A stretch of DNA of 64,000 nt, from contig NZ_CP068439.1 of the NCBI RefSeq assembly GCF_016757735.1, positions 1,798,001-1,862,000 on the forward strand, in the 5' to 3' direction. The notes beneath the pieces are model-generated. The model ran no database searches. It was not told where the DNA came from and saw only the letters and a list, made by a program, of their open reading frames with translations. Positions 52,399 to 60,811 of the stretch are shown here, piece by piece; positions within the stretch are counted from its first letter, which is position 1; each line of letters begins with the position of its first letter. The translations under genes and the position numbers were made by a program. This DNA is from Aequorivita iocasae. GTDB taxonomy: Bacteria > Bacteroidota > Bacteroidia > Flavobacteriales > Flavobacteriaceae.

Positions 52399-53077
52399 TG
52401 AAATAACTGACGTTTTTTTTGATTTGGACCATACCCTGTGGGATTTTGATCGAAATTCTGGCTTGGCGTTTGAAAGGGTCTTCAAAAAGCACAAAATTAA
52501 ATTGCCATTGACCGATTTTCTAAAAGTATATGAACCTATAAACTTTGCATACTGGAAAAAATATCGAGAAAATGTTGTAACAAAAGAAGAGCTGCGCAGA
52601 GGAAGGCTTACCGAGACCTTTCAATACTTTAAAACAAAACTCCCATTGGCCACCATAGATTCGCTTGCGCACTGCTATATTGAAGAACTGCCTATAGACA
52701 ATCATCTTTTTTTGGGTACAGTTGAAATTCTCGAATACCTTTCTGGCAACTATAAACTACATATTATTACAAATGGTTTTGAGGAAGTACAGCATCTTAA
52801 ACTTCAAAACAGCGGCATTAAAAAATACTTTAAAACTGTAACCACATCCGAAGAGGTAGGGTTAAAGAAGCCCCATCCTGTTATATTTAAAACCGCCCTT
52901 GCAAAAGCTTCAGTCGCCCCAAGAAATAGTGTTATGATTGGAGACAGCTTGGAAGCAGATATTATAGGGGCGCATAATGTGGGAATGCATACCTTGTTAT
53001 TTAATTATAGAAATGAAATTGTTGCAACGCCCCATTTTGCCATAACCGAACTTTCAGAAATTAAAAAACATCTGTAG
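52388..53077 (+). CDS. YjjG-family HAD nucleotidase
   Basis: A 229-residue HAD hydrolase. Motif I DLDHTLWDFD, motif II ITNGFEEVQ, motif III Lys in EEVGLKKPHPVIF and motif IV IGDSLEADIIGA. FDRNSGLAFERVFKKH and the length are typical of the YjjG group, which dephosphorylates non-canonical pyrimidine nucleotides and protects the nucleotide pool. The ATG at 52388 overlaps the upstream stop; TTG at 52367 is less likely. Confidence 0.9.
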   Translation: MQNNEITDVFFDLDHTLWDFDRNSGLAFERVFKKHKIKLPLTDFLKVYEPINFAYWKKYRENVVTKEELRRGRLTETFQYFKTKLPLATIDSLAHCYIEELPIDNHLFLGTVEILEYLSGNYKLHIITNGFEEVQHLKLQNSGIKKYFKTVTTSEEVGLKKPHPVIFKTALAKASVAPRNSVMIGDSLEADIIGAHNVGMHTLLFNYRNEIVATPHFAITELSEIKKHL

Positions 53078-53126
53078 TAATAATCCTTCATTTTGGACGT
53101 TAAAAATTAGTAAACTATCCCCACTT

Positions 53127-53672
53127 ATGAATAAAACCATATCCCATTCCATCTATATGGTTTGTGCTTGTTTGTTATTTTCAGCCTGTATAAAAGATAC
53201 CGATTTTGACCAGGCCGAAGAAATAGCACTGACCCCCATTGTAGAACTAGACCTGATATATTTTAATCTTCGCGCAGACCAGTTTTATGATACTATAAAT
53301 TCTACCCCTGTATTAACTGTTACGGATACTACGGAAATTAAATTTTTAGATGACAGCTCCCTTCAGGAAAGCCTAAAGCGCGCAGAGTTTTATTTTAAAT
53401 TTACAAATAGTATCCCTCGGACTTTTCAAGTAGATTTTCAGTTTTTAAGTGAAACGAATGATACAACATATGTTGCGGGAACATCGGTTATTGAGGGAAT
53501 GCCCGCCGCGCCTGTAATTACTGAATTTATTGAAAACGTGGAGGAAGACGATATTCTGCGATTGACACAAGCCAATAAGGTTGTGGTTTCCGTAACCATA
53601 CCCTCATCCAATGAGAGTTTGGAAGGCACATTAAATTTAAAATCCAAGACAACCTACTTTTTGGAATACTAA
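53127..53672 (+). CDS. Hypothetical lipoprotein
   Basis: A 181-residue protein with signal peptide MNKTISHSIYMVCACLLFSAC ending in lipobox FSAC. The mature part begins IKDTDFDQAEEIALTPIVEL and is mostly beta-strand-like, ending TLNLKSKTTYFLEY. I recognise no family. It heads a three-gene run with an outer-membrane DUF5723-type protein (5-bp gap) and another exported protein, so it may be a surface or periplasmic partner of that barrel. Confidence 0.7.
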   Translation: MNKTISHSIYMVCACLLFSACIKDTDFDQAEEIALTPIVELDLIYFNLRADQFYDTINSTPVLTVTDTTEIKFLDDSSLQESLKRAEFYFKFTNSIPRTFQVDFQFLSETNDTTYVAGTSVIEGMPAAPVITEFIENVEEDDILRLTQANKVVVSVTIPSSNESLEGTLNLKSKTTYFLEY

Positions 53673-53676
53673 TACC

Positions 53677-55092
53677 ATGCGATACTTATTTACCTTTATA
53701 CTATCCCTCTTGGGCTTTTTTGCTATTTCCCAAAACAAGCAGATTCTTTATGGTTTTGATGACGTGCCCCAATCCTTGATGCTCAATCCCGGAAGCAAAG
53801 TTACTCAGCAAAAACATTTTGGAATCCCGTTTTTGTCCCAAATTCATTTTAACGGAGGCTCCTCGGGCGTATCGGTTTATGATATTTTTAAAGATGGAAA
53901 TGATAATATCAACGACCGTATTACACAAAAGCTATTTGAAATGAAGAATACGGATTTCTTTACTGCAACACAACAATTGGAGCTTCTAAATTTTGGTTGG
54001 CGCGCAAAGAATGAAATTTACTTTTCAGGTGGAATTTATCAAGAGTTTGATTTTATTTCCTATTTCCCAAAAGATCTTGCCATATTGGCTTGGGAAGGAA
54101 ATAGAGATTATTTGGATTACCAATTTGATTTGGGAGAGATTAGTACCACCGGCGATTTTTTGACGGTTTACCACTTTGGCCTAAACAAGCAAATAACCAA
54201 TAAACTAACAGTAGGTGCTCGTTTAAAAGTATATTCTAGCATGTTCAGTTATCGGAGCGTCAACAATTCTGGAACTTTTACAACCCGATTGGGTGATGAA
54301 AGTTCAGAAAACATTTATGAACATACGGTGGAAAATGCTGATGTATCTGTAGAAACTTCTGGTTATGCTTCTCTGCGCGATTTGGATGGCGCTTCGCAGG
54401 TAACTAATGAAATATTGGGCAGGGCCTTTTTTGGAGGAAACATTGGGGTAGGGGTTGATCTAGGGTTTAATTACGACATAAACGATGCTTGGACTCTTAC
54501 AGGGAGTGCCCAGGACGTTGGCGCTATTTTTCATTCAAAAGATGTTGAGAGTTATCGCGCCCATGGAACTTATACATTAGATGGGATAAACCTAATTTTT
54601 CCGCCTTTGAGCGAGGGAGACTCCACGTTTCCCTATTATGACGACCTTGAAGATGAGATAGAGCGTGAAATTCCCATAGATACTCTCACCAATTCATATA
54701 CCCAGTTCCGGCCCGTAAAAATTAATGCGGGTATAAGTTACGGCTTTGGTAGGTTTAGTGTTTCCGGTGAGTGTGATTGTTTAAATAAGGGCGGAGGTAC
54801 ACTTCATAAGCAAAATGTAGGGTTGCAATTCTATTCAATCTTTAGACCTAAAGGACCGCAAATGGCCGGCACACTTTTTTATCATAGAAGAATTACAAAC
54901 TATCTTTCTGCAAAAGCAACATATACGGTAGATTCCTATTCCTTTTCAAATGTAGGTTTAGGTGTTTCCGCAGCTATTGGCAATGTCAATTTTTATCTCG
55001 CGGCAGACAATCTTATAAGGTATGGCAACTTGGCAAAAGCAAAAAGTGTATCTTTACAGTTAGGCTTTAACATAATAATTGACGAGGAATGA
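53677..55092 (+). CDS. DUF5723-like outer-membrane protein
   Basis: A 471-residue protein with signal peptide MRYLFTFILSLLGFFAIS. The sequence is rich in alternating beta strands and has the opening of DUF5723-type proteins (QILYGFDDVPQSLMLNPGSK). SISYGFG-like repeats and the terminal VSLQLGFNIIID indicate an outer-membrane barrel of the FadL/PorV-like kind. Function unknown. Middle gene of a three-gene unit; its stop overlaps the next start by 4 bp. Confidence 0.75.
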   Translation: MRYLFTFILSLLGFFAISQNKQILYGFDDVPQSLMLNPGSKVTQQKHFGIPFLSQIHFNGGSSGVSVYDIFKDGNDNINDRITQKLFEMKNTDFFTATQQLELLNFGWRAKNEIYFSGGIYQEFDFISYFPKDLAILAWEGNRDYLDYQFDLGEISTTGDFLTVYHFGLNKQITNKLTVGARLKVYSSMFSYRSVNNSGTFTTRLGDESSENIYEHTVENADVSVETSGYASLRDLDGASQVTNEILGRAFFGGNIGVGVDLGFNYDINDAWTLTGSAQDVGAIFHSKDVESYRAHGTYTLDGINLIFPPLSEGDSTFPYYDDLEDEIEREIPIDTLTNSYTQFRPVKINAGISYGFGRFSVSGECDCLNKGGGTLHKQNVGLQFYSIFRPKGPQMAGTLFYHRRITNYLSAKATYTVDSYSFSNVGLGVSAAIGNVNFYLAADNLIRYGNLAKAKSVSLQLGFNIIIDEE

Positions 55093-55886
55093 AACGTATT
55101 TTACTACTTGCATTTGCCATATTTTTGACTATCAGCGTTGGAGCGCAACAAACTAATTTGAGTGAGTATAGTTATATTGTTGTTCCTGATCAATTTGATT
55201 TTTTAAATGAAAAGGATAAATTTCAGCTCAACTCGATGTCAAAGTTCTATTTTGAAAAAAGCGGTTTCAATGCTTATATGGCAGATGAGGCTCCAAATGC
55301 GAACCGATGTGACGGACTTTATGCAAATGTGGAAAAGTTAAAGAGTATTTTGGGCACAAAACTTCAAATTGTTTTAAAGGATTGCAACAATCAAGAAATC
55401 TACAGAAGCCAAGAAGGGAAAAGCAAGTATAAGGAATACGATAAGACTTATCAAGATGCGCTTCGCAAGGCATTTAATAGTGTAGAAATGCTAGGTGTAA
55501 ATCAAAAAGATGTAATTCTCATAGACGATAATAGAAATACAAGAATAGCATCTAACCAAAAAAATCAAAATACGGCGCAGGAAGAGCTTCCTATTTCAAA
55601 AGTTTCAAGAATTTCAGGAAATTTGCTTCCCGATGCAAAATTCTCAAATTATACCCAGGACGGAAAAACATTTCTGTTAAGAAAAACTACGGAAGGTTAT
55701 GCCTTGTATGAAGAGTCTTCAAGTGCTGATGATGGACTTTTACTAAAAGGGAAAATCATTGTGATGGATGAAGTGGTAAAATATATGGACACTTCTGGAA
55801 AAGTTTGGACCGCTGCTTTTGATGCATCTGGAAATTTATCAATTAAGGACGATTCCACAACAAGCATTTATCATTCTGTAAATTAA
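55089..55886 (+). CDS. Hypothetical exported protein
   Basis: A 265-residue protein with signal peptide MKRILLLAFAIFLTISVGAQ. Residues about 25-130 form an alpha/beta region (YSYIVVPDQFDFLNEKDKFQ, then YKEYDKTYQDALRKAFNSVE) of the kind seen in periplasmic domains tied to outer-membrane assembly; a small beta domain of about 90 residues ends the protein. No family recognised. The ATG overlaps the barrel gene by 4 bp, so the two are translated together. Convergent with rarA, overlapping it by 4 bp. Confidence 0.7.
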   Translation: MKRILLLAFAIFLTISVGAQQTNLSEYSYIVVPDQFDFLNEKDKFQLNSMSKFYFEKSGFNAYMADEAPNANRCDGLYANVEKLKSILGTKLQIVLKDCNNQEIYRSQEGKSKYKEYDKTYQDALRKAFNSVEMLGVNQKDVILIDDNRNTRIASNQKNQNTAQEELPISKVSRISGNLLPDAKFSNYTQDGKTFLLRKTTEGYALYEESSSADDGLLLKGKIIVMDEVVKYMDTSGKVWTAAFDASGNLSIKDDSTTSIYHSVN

Positions 55887-57160
55887 AAGTCGTATTTGTC
55901 CTTCCAGAGCTGCTTTAAATAATTTTTCAAGGTGTTTTCTTTGGGATTGTTTCCAGGCTTGTAAAAAGTGGTTCCTTTTATTTCTTCGGGCAAAAACTCA
56001 TGCGGAACAAAATTGCCCTCGTAATTGTGGGCATATTCATATTCCTTTCCGTAGCCCAATTGCTTCATTAACTTTGTGGGCGCGTTTCTAATAGATAAAG
56101 GAACTGATAGGTCCCCCGTTTGCCGAACTGTGTGTTGTGCTTCACCTATCGCTTTATAGGAAGCGTTGCTTTTGGGCGAAGTGGCCAAGTAGATGGCACA
56201 CTGGCTTAATATAATACGCGCTTCGGGATAGCCAATGGTATTTACCGCCTGAAAGGTACTGGTAGCTAGTAAAAGTGCATTTGGATTTGCCATGCCGATA
56301 TCCTCGGAAGCTAAAATTACCATTCTACGGGCAATGAACTTGATATCTTCACCTCCTTCAATCATTCGTGCTAGCCAGTATACTGCTGCGTTCGGATCGC
56401 TGCCTCGAATGGATTTTATAAATGCCGAAATAATATCGTAATGCTGCTCTCCAGTTTTGTCATAAAGCACAGTATTTTTCTGCGCCTTTTGCATCACAAG
56501 CTCGTTGGTTATGATAATTTTACCTTCTTTTTCTGAAAGAACTACCAACTCTAAAATATTTAAAAGCTTTCGGGCATCACCCCCAGAAAGCCTTATGATT
56601 GCTTCTGTTTCCTTTAAGGTTACATTTTTTTGTGAAAGAATTTCGTCTTCGTTTAAAGCTCTTTTAAGTAATGCTTCCAAATCCTCACGACTAAAAGGTT
56701 CCAGAACATATACCTGACAGCGAGATAGCAAAGCAGGGATTACTTCAAAACTTGGATTTTCGGTAGTAGCTCCAATTAAAGTAATCCAGCCCTTTTCTAC
56801 AGCACCCAACAGCGAATCCTGCTGCGATTTACTGAAACGATGAATTTCGTCAATAAATAAAATTGGATTTTTAGTAGAAAATAGTGTATCGCTTTTTTTA
56901 GCTTTTTCAATTACTTCCCGAACTGCTGCAACACCGCTGTCTACAGCACTTAGGGTATAAAACGGTCTGCCACTTTCATTTGCAATTATATTTGCAAGTG
57001 TGGTCTTTCCAGTTCCTGGTGGTCCCCAAAAAATCATGGAGGGAATCATTCCGGTACCCAATTGTGATGTAAGTGAACCTTTGGGCCCTACTAAATGCTG
57101 CTGGCTTAAATAGCTCTCGAGAGTTGTGGGGCGGATCCGTTCGGCGAGGGGTGCGTTCAT
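55883..57160 (-). CDS. rarA: Replication-associated recombination ATPase RarA/MgsA
   Basis: A 425-residue AAA+ ATPase related to clamp loaders, acting at stalled replication forks. [15 protein letters not shown] at the start; Walker [10 protein letters not shown]; Walker B FIDEIHRF; sensor-1 [10 protein letters not shown]; and the C-terminal tetramerisation part with [13 protein letters not shown] and [14 protein letters not shown]. The start is the ATG at 57160; an ATG at 57169 is possible. A TAATTTTG promoter box ends seven bases upstream of 57160. Confidence 0.95.
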   Translation of the reverse strand: MNAPLAERIRPTTLESYLSQQHLVGPKGSLTSQLGTGMIPSMIFWGPPGTGKTTLANIIANESGRPFYTLSAVDSGVAAVREVIEKAKKSDTLFSTKNPILFIDEIHRFSKSQQDSLLGAVEKGWITLIGATTENPSFEVIPALLSRCQVYVLEPFSREDLEALLKRALNEDEILSQKNVTLKETEAIIRLSGGDARKLLNILELVVLSEKEGKIIITNELVMQKAQKNTVLYDKTGEQHYDIISAFIKSIRGSDPNAAVYWLARMIEGGEDIKFIARRMVILASEDIGMANPNALLLATSTFQAVNTIGYPEARIILSQCAIYLATSPKSNASYKAIGEAQHTVRQTGDLSVPLSIRNAPTKLMKQLGYGKEYEYAHNYEGNFVPHEFLPEEIKGTTFYKPGNNPKENTLKNYLKQLWKDKYDF

Positions 57161-57166
57161 AATTTT

Positions 57167-57174
57167 CAAAATTA
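57167..57174 (-). promoter_or_regulatory. rarA promoter -7 box, next to the start codon
   Basis: On the minus strand TAATTTTG fits TAnnTTTG. It ends six bases before the ATG at 57160 and overlaps the alternative start at 57169, which makes 57160 the better start and a near-leaderless mRNA likely. Confidence 0.5.
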
Positions 57175-57210
57175 CAATTTTAATAAATCGGTTTCACTGA
57201 CAATTTATCA

Positions 57211-57218
57211 TAATTTTG
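57211..57218 (+). promoter_or_regulatory. Rhomboid gene promoter -7 box (TAATTTTG)
   Basis: TAATTTTG on the plus strand, 32 bases before the ATG at 57251, divergent from the rarA box. Confidence 0.5.
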
Positions 57219-57250
57219 GTTTTGGGAGTGTTTTTTGTAATCACACATTT

Positions 57251-58033
57251 ATGTCAAAATCAGACCAATTAAAGTTCAGTCCCGAAATTTTTGGTTATCC
57301 TTTACTTTTTGTATTGGGGCTTTGGATTGTGTATTGGGTCGAAGCGCGTTTCAATATAAATTTTAACCCATACGGTATTTTCCCAAGAAAGTTGGATGGC
57401 CTCTGGGGTGTCCTTTTTAGCCCTTTTATCCATGGTAGTTTAAAGCATCTTTTTAATAACTCGGTTCCGCTTTTTGTTTTGACGGCTGCGCTCTTTTATT
57501 TCTACAGGGAAATTCGCTGGAAGGTTTTAATTTTCGGCTTGTTAATTACAGGTATAGCTACCTGGGTTATTGGGCGCCCATCACTTCACATAGGTGCAAG
57601 TGGGGTTGTGTACCTGCTTGCTTCTTTTTTATTTTTTAAAGGTATTTTTTCAAAGCAGTATCAGCTTACAGCATTGGCATTGGCAGTAGTGTTTCTTTAC
57701 GGTGGAATGCTTTGGTATGTTTTCCCCGTAAATCCAGAAATATCTTGGGAAGGGCATCTGTCTGGTTTCTTTGTAGGTCTTGTTTTTGCTTTTTTATTTA
57801 AAGGAAACTCTATTGAGCGAAAAAAATACGAGTGGGAGCGGGAAGATTACAACCCCGATAACGATCCTTTTTTGCGACAATTTGATGAAAATGGAAACTT
57901 TATCGAAATTTCAAAAGAGTCCGTAGAGGATGCTTTAGGGCATCCAAATAAGCTTTCGGATACCGTTGAAAGAAAGAATACAGTTAAAATAATATATACA
58001 TTAAGAAAAAACAGTAAGGACAAATCTGACTAA
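57251..58033 (+). CDS. Rhomboid-family intramembrane serine protease
   Basis: A 260-residue protein with six predicted transmembrane helices. The catalytic serine is in HIGASGVVY (GxSG), the histidine in EGHLSGFFVG, and the oxyanion/lid motif in SPFIHGSLKHLFNNS. It cleaves membrane-protein transmembrane helices; substrates here are unknown. The C-terminal ~80 residues are a charged cytoplasmic tail (EWEREDYNPDNDPFLRQFDE). Convergent with rlmB, 2-bp gap. Confidence 0.92.
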   Translation: MSKSDQLKFSPEIFGYPLLFVLGLWIVYWVEARFNINFNPYGIFPRKLDGLWGVLFSPFIHGSLKHLFNNSVPLFVLTAALFYFYREIRWKVLIFGLLITGIATWVIGRPSLHIGASGVVYLLASFLFFKGIFSKQYQLTALALAVVFLYGGMLWYVFPVNPEISWEGHLSGFFVGLVFAFLFKGNSIERKKYEWEREDYNPDNDPFLRQFDENGNFIEISKESVEDALGHPNKLSDTVERKNTVKIIYTLRKNSKDKSD

Positions 58034-58035
58034 TG

Positions 58036-58776
58036 CTACAAGCGTCTTTGCCTAGTAACTTCATATAAAAACGCGCCACAGGCAACGGAAACATTCAAAG
58101 AATTTATTTCACCGAGCAGGGGTAGAGAAGCCCTTTCATCTACAAGGCCAAGTACAGATTTTGATATGCCTTTCCCTTCTGAGCCCATAATGATGGCCAA
58201 TGGTTTTTTTAAATCTAAAGAATAAATTTCTGTATTCGTTTTTTCGGAGGCTGCTATGGTCGTAATTCCTGAACCTTGCAAATAAAAAATTGCATCTTTA
58301 ATATGCTCTACTTTACAAATTGGAATTTTAAAAATTGCTCCGGCTGAAGTTTTAACAGTATCACCAGAAACAGGAGCCCCTCCTGATTTTTGAATTATAA
58401 CTGCGTCAACTCCCGTGCATTCTGCCGTGCGCAAGATTGCACCAAAATTCCTAACATCTGTTATTTGGTCAAGGATGAGGAAAAGTGGAGTTTTTTGAGT
58501 CTCTAAAACCTTTTCAACAATTGTTTCCAGTGATTGAAAAGCTATTGGCGATGTAAGTGCTACTATGCCCTGATGATTTCCCCTAGTGAGCCTGTTCAGT
58601 TTTTCAAAAGGAACTATATTTATAGATACATTTGCCTTTTTCAGATCTTTTACAAGACTCTCAATTTTATCATTTTCTGCCCCCTTTTGGATATAAACCT
58701 TATCAAAAACAATGTTTGAAGCCAATGCTTCTTTTATAGGGTAAATGCCAAAGATGGTATTTGTTTTGTCTTGCAT
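58036..58776 (-). CDS. rlmB: 23S rRNA (guanosine(2251)-2'-O)-methyltransferase
   Basis: A 246-residue SpoU-type enzyme modifying Gm2251 in the ribosomal P loop. The L30e-like substrate-binding domain (about 1-90) starts NTIFGIYPIKEALASN, and the knotted domain has LILDQITDVRNFGAILRTAE, IIMGSEGKGIS and SLNVSVACGAFLYEV. Other SpoU methyltransferases are possible, but length and N-terminus point to RlmB. A TACCTTTG promoter box lies at 58808-58815 on the minus strand. Confidence 0.92.
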   Translation of the reverse strand: MQDKTNTIFGIYPIKEALASNIVFDKVYIQKGAENDKIESLVKDLKKANVSINIVPFEKLNRLTRGNHQGIVALTSPIAFQSLETIVEKVLETQKTPLFLILDQITDVRNFGAILRTAECTGVDAVIIQKSGGAPVSGDTVKTSAGAIFKIPICKVEHIKDAIFYLQGSGITTIAASEKTNTEIYSLDLKKPLAIIMGSEGKGISKSVLGLVDERASLPLLGEINSLNVSVACGAFLYEVTRQRRL

Positions 58777-58807
58777 AATTAATTGCTTATTTCTTAAGAA
58801 TTCGCAA

Positions 58808-58815
58808 CAAAGGTA
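58808..58815 (-). promoter_or_regulatory. rlmB promoter -7 box (TACCTTTG)
   Basis: On the minus strand TACCTTTG fits TAnnTTTG, 31 bases before the rlmB ATG at 58776. Confidence 0.5.
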
Positions 58816-58852
58816 ATTAGAATATTCTTGCTTTTAAGTTTTTAATTATATG

Positions 58853-58887
58853 CAAAAAAAAACACCCCTTAAGATAAGGGGTGTTTT
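58853..58887 (-). terminator. Terminator of the SusC-SusD operon
   Basis: A perfect 13-bp stem (58859-58871 with 58875-58887) has a 3-base loop and, read on the minus strand, ends in a run of T residues, 24 bases after the last gene's stop. Confidence 0.9.
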
Positions 58888-58910
58888 ACAAATTATAGGT
58901 TATCTAAAAT

Positions 58911-59336
58911 TTAATTTTTAACTCCTATTAAAGCTCTACCTCCTGAAACAACATCAGCTTCTCCCTGAATTGCAAGGCGGAAGAAACGTCTTGTGTCGTC
59001 TATAGAATTATCTACAGCCGTAACACCAAACATGGTTTCACGCGTATTTGCCGGGATAGTAACTGTACTTTCAAAAGTATAATTTTCAGGTGCAGTAGGC
59101 AAAGTATCCACAGGTATTGTTATTACAGTAAATGTTCTATCTGAACTTGATAAATCTGAAACAAATACCTTAACACTATCTGTTTTACTACCTCCTTCTG
59201 GCACACTTATGTTCTTGTTAGGGGTTACAAAACCAACTACGGTTTTTCGATCGGTGTTATAGTCATCATAAGTTTCACAAGAAACAGCGATGATGGCTAT
59301 TGTAAGTATAACAATTAATATATTAACTCTTTTCAT
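58911..59336 (-). CDS. Small lipoprotein of the SusCD operon
   Basis: A 141-residue lipoprotein with signal peptide MKRVNILIVILTIAIIAVSC (lipobox AVSC). The mature part looks like a single beta-sandwich of the Calx-beta/DUF1735 kind: VVGFVTPNKNISVPEGGSKT, VFVSDLSSSDRTFTV and VTIPANTRETMFGVTA. Third gene after susC and susD, separated from susD by 20 bp, so it is probably a surface glycan- or ligand-binding helper. The family call is tentative. Confidence 0.7.
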   Translation of the reverse strand: MKRVNILIVILTIAIIAVSCETYDDYNTDRKTVVGFVTPNKNISVPEGGSKTDSVKVFVSDLSSSDRTFTVITIPVDTLPTAPENYTFESTVTIPANTRETMFGVTAVDNSIDDTRRFFRLAIQGEADVVSGGRALIGVKN

Positions 59337-59356
59337 TTTGATACAATTTAAAATTA

Positions 59357-60793
59357 TTAATACCCAGGATTTTGTGTCAGGTTTGGATTTAAGTCCGTTG
59401 CAGATTGTGGAATGGGCAATTGAAATTTATTACTTCCTGCAGGTAATGTTAATTGATCTGAAGGAGTACCGGTTCCATCAGCAAGATCCCCAAAACTTTC
59501 ACGTTCTACAGCCTGTCCCCATCTTTTAATGTCGAAGAATCGTTGGCATTCAAATGCAAATTCAAGTCTTCTTTCCAAACGGATAGCATCGCGTAAAGCT
59601 GTACCAGTTTCTCCACTTGGTGGTGTAGTATATCTTTTAGATCTCACTCTATCCAATGCTGTTCTGGCAGGACCTTCTTGACCTAAGTTGTAGTATGCTT
59701 CTGCAGCATTTAAAGATGCTTCTGCAGCTCTAAATATTTTTAAATCTACTAAACCATTAGTTTGTCCAGGTCTCCCGAACAATTTTTTGATAGCATTAAA
59801 GTCTAAGTTATCTGCGTTGTTTCTTGCTTGTAATGTATAAGCATCTTTACGAATATCATCATCTTCAAATAATTGATACAGTTCGTAAGAAACAACATAT
59901 TCTGGGATAAGATTTGTAAGGCCTCCTTGGCTCCAAGTTACACCGATGTTAAATCCAAGAATGGATAATTCATTTTCTATGTAAAAAAGTACTCCAGCTC
60001 TACTTGTATCTTCCCATACATCCACAACATCTGTGCGAGGGGCTACCGGGGTGCTTACACCATTAGCTACATTTATAGCATTTTGCCATTGGCCCATGTA
60101 AAGATATACACGTGATAGTAAAACTCTTACAGCATCTTTTCCCATTCTACCTGGTCCATTGGTCTCATTTATGTCAGCTAATGCTTCTGATAAATCTTGT
60201 GCAATTTTATCATAGGTTGCGCCAACGGTTTCTCTTGCAGGTTCAATTAGCGGATCTGGCTCAGTAACATAGGCAATACCTAAACTTCCGTTTGCGTCAC
60301 CTGATTGAGTAGGTATTTTTGCAAAGAAAGTTGCAAGGTCTAAATGTGCAAGAGCTCTTAAAGCTTTCGCCTCAGCAACAACGTTTGCCTTGTTTTCACC
60401 ATCATAACTTTCGCTTTTTGAAATTAGCAAGTTAGCGCGGTTTATCAATTGATAGGCTCTTTGGTACAATCCGCCCATTGGTTCATCAGCGGCTCCATAC
60501 TGCCAGTTATGTAGTGTTCTTCTGGTATTTCTTCCACGTTGTGCGAAAGTAACATTATCTGAAAGTACATCTGGAGCATCATACATTCCTCCAGCATCAC
60601 TTCCACCATATAGTGGTCCGAATGTTAGTGCTCTGTAGATACCACGAGTGGCATTTTCAAAATCTTCTGCCGTAACATAGGCATTTTCTGTACCGAACTC
60701 ATCGAAAGGTACTTGATCCAGTTCTTCATCACAGGAAGTTAAGCCCCCTACGAATAATGCCAAAACTGTTATTTTATAAATTATGTTTTTCAT
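59357..60793 (-). CDS. SusD/RagB-family substrate-binding lipoprotein
   Basis: A 478-residue outer-membrane lipoprotein that caps the SusC transporter. Lipobox GLTSC at residue 21; N-terminal DEELDQVPFDEFGTENAYVT and the helical TPR-like core (LINRANLLISKS, EAKALRALAHLDLATFF), and the C-terminal RRLEFAFECQRFFDIKRWG through SDQLTLPAGSNKFQLPIPQS are SusD hallmarks. The substrate cannot be read: there are no glycoside hydrolases or sulfatases in the window. Cotranscribed with susC. Confidence 0.93.
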   Translation of the reverse strand: MKNIIYKITVLALFVGGLTSCDEELDQVPFDEFGTENAYVTAEDFENATRGIYRALTFGPLYGGSDAGGMYDAPDVLSDNVTFAQRGRNTRRTLHNWQYGAADEPMGGLYQRAYQLINRANLLISKSESYDGENKANVVAEAKALRALAHLDLATFFAKIPTQSGDANGSLGIAYVTEPDPLIEPARETVGATYDKIAQDLSEALADINETNGPGRMGKDAVRVLLSRVYLYMGQWQNAINVANGVSTPVAPRTDVVDVWEDTSRAGVLFYIENELSILGFNIGVTWSQGGLTNLIPEYVVSYELYQLFEDDDIRKDAYTLQARNNADNLDFNAIKKLFGRPGQTNGLVDLKIFRAAEASLNAAEAYYNLGQEGPARTALDRVRSKRYTTPPSGETGTALRDAIRLERRLEFAFECQRFFDIKRWGQAVERESFGDLADGTGTPSDQLTLPAGSNKFQLPIPQSATDLNPNLTQNPGY

Positions 60794-60811
60794 TTTTACT
60801 TTTTTTTAGAA

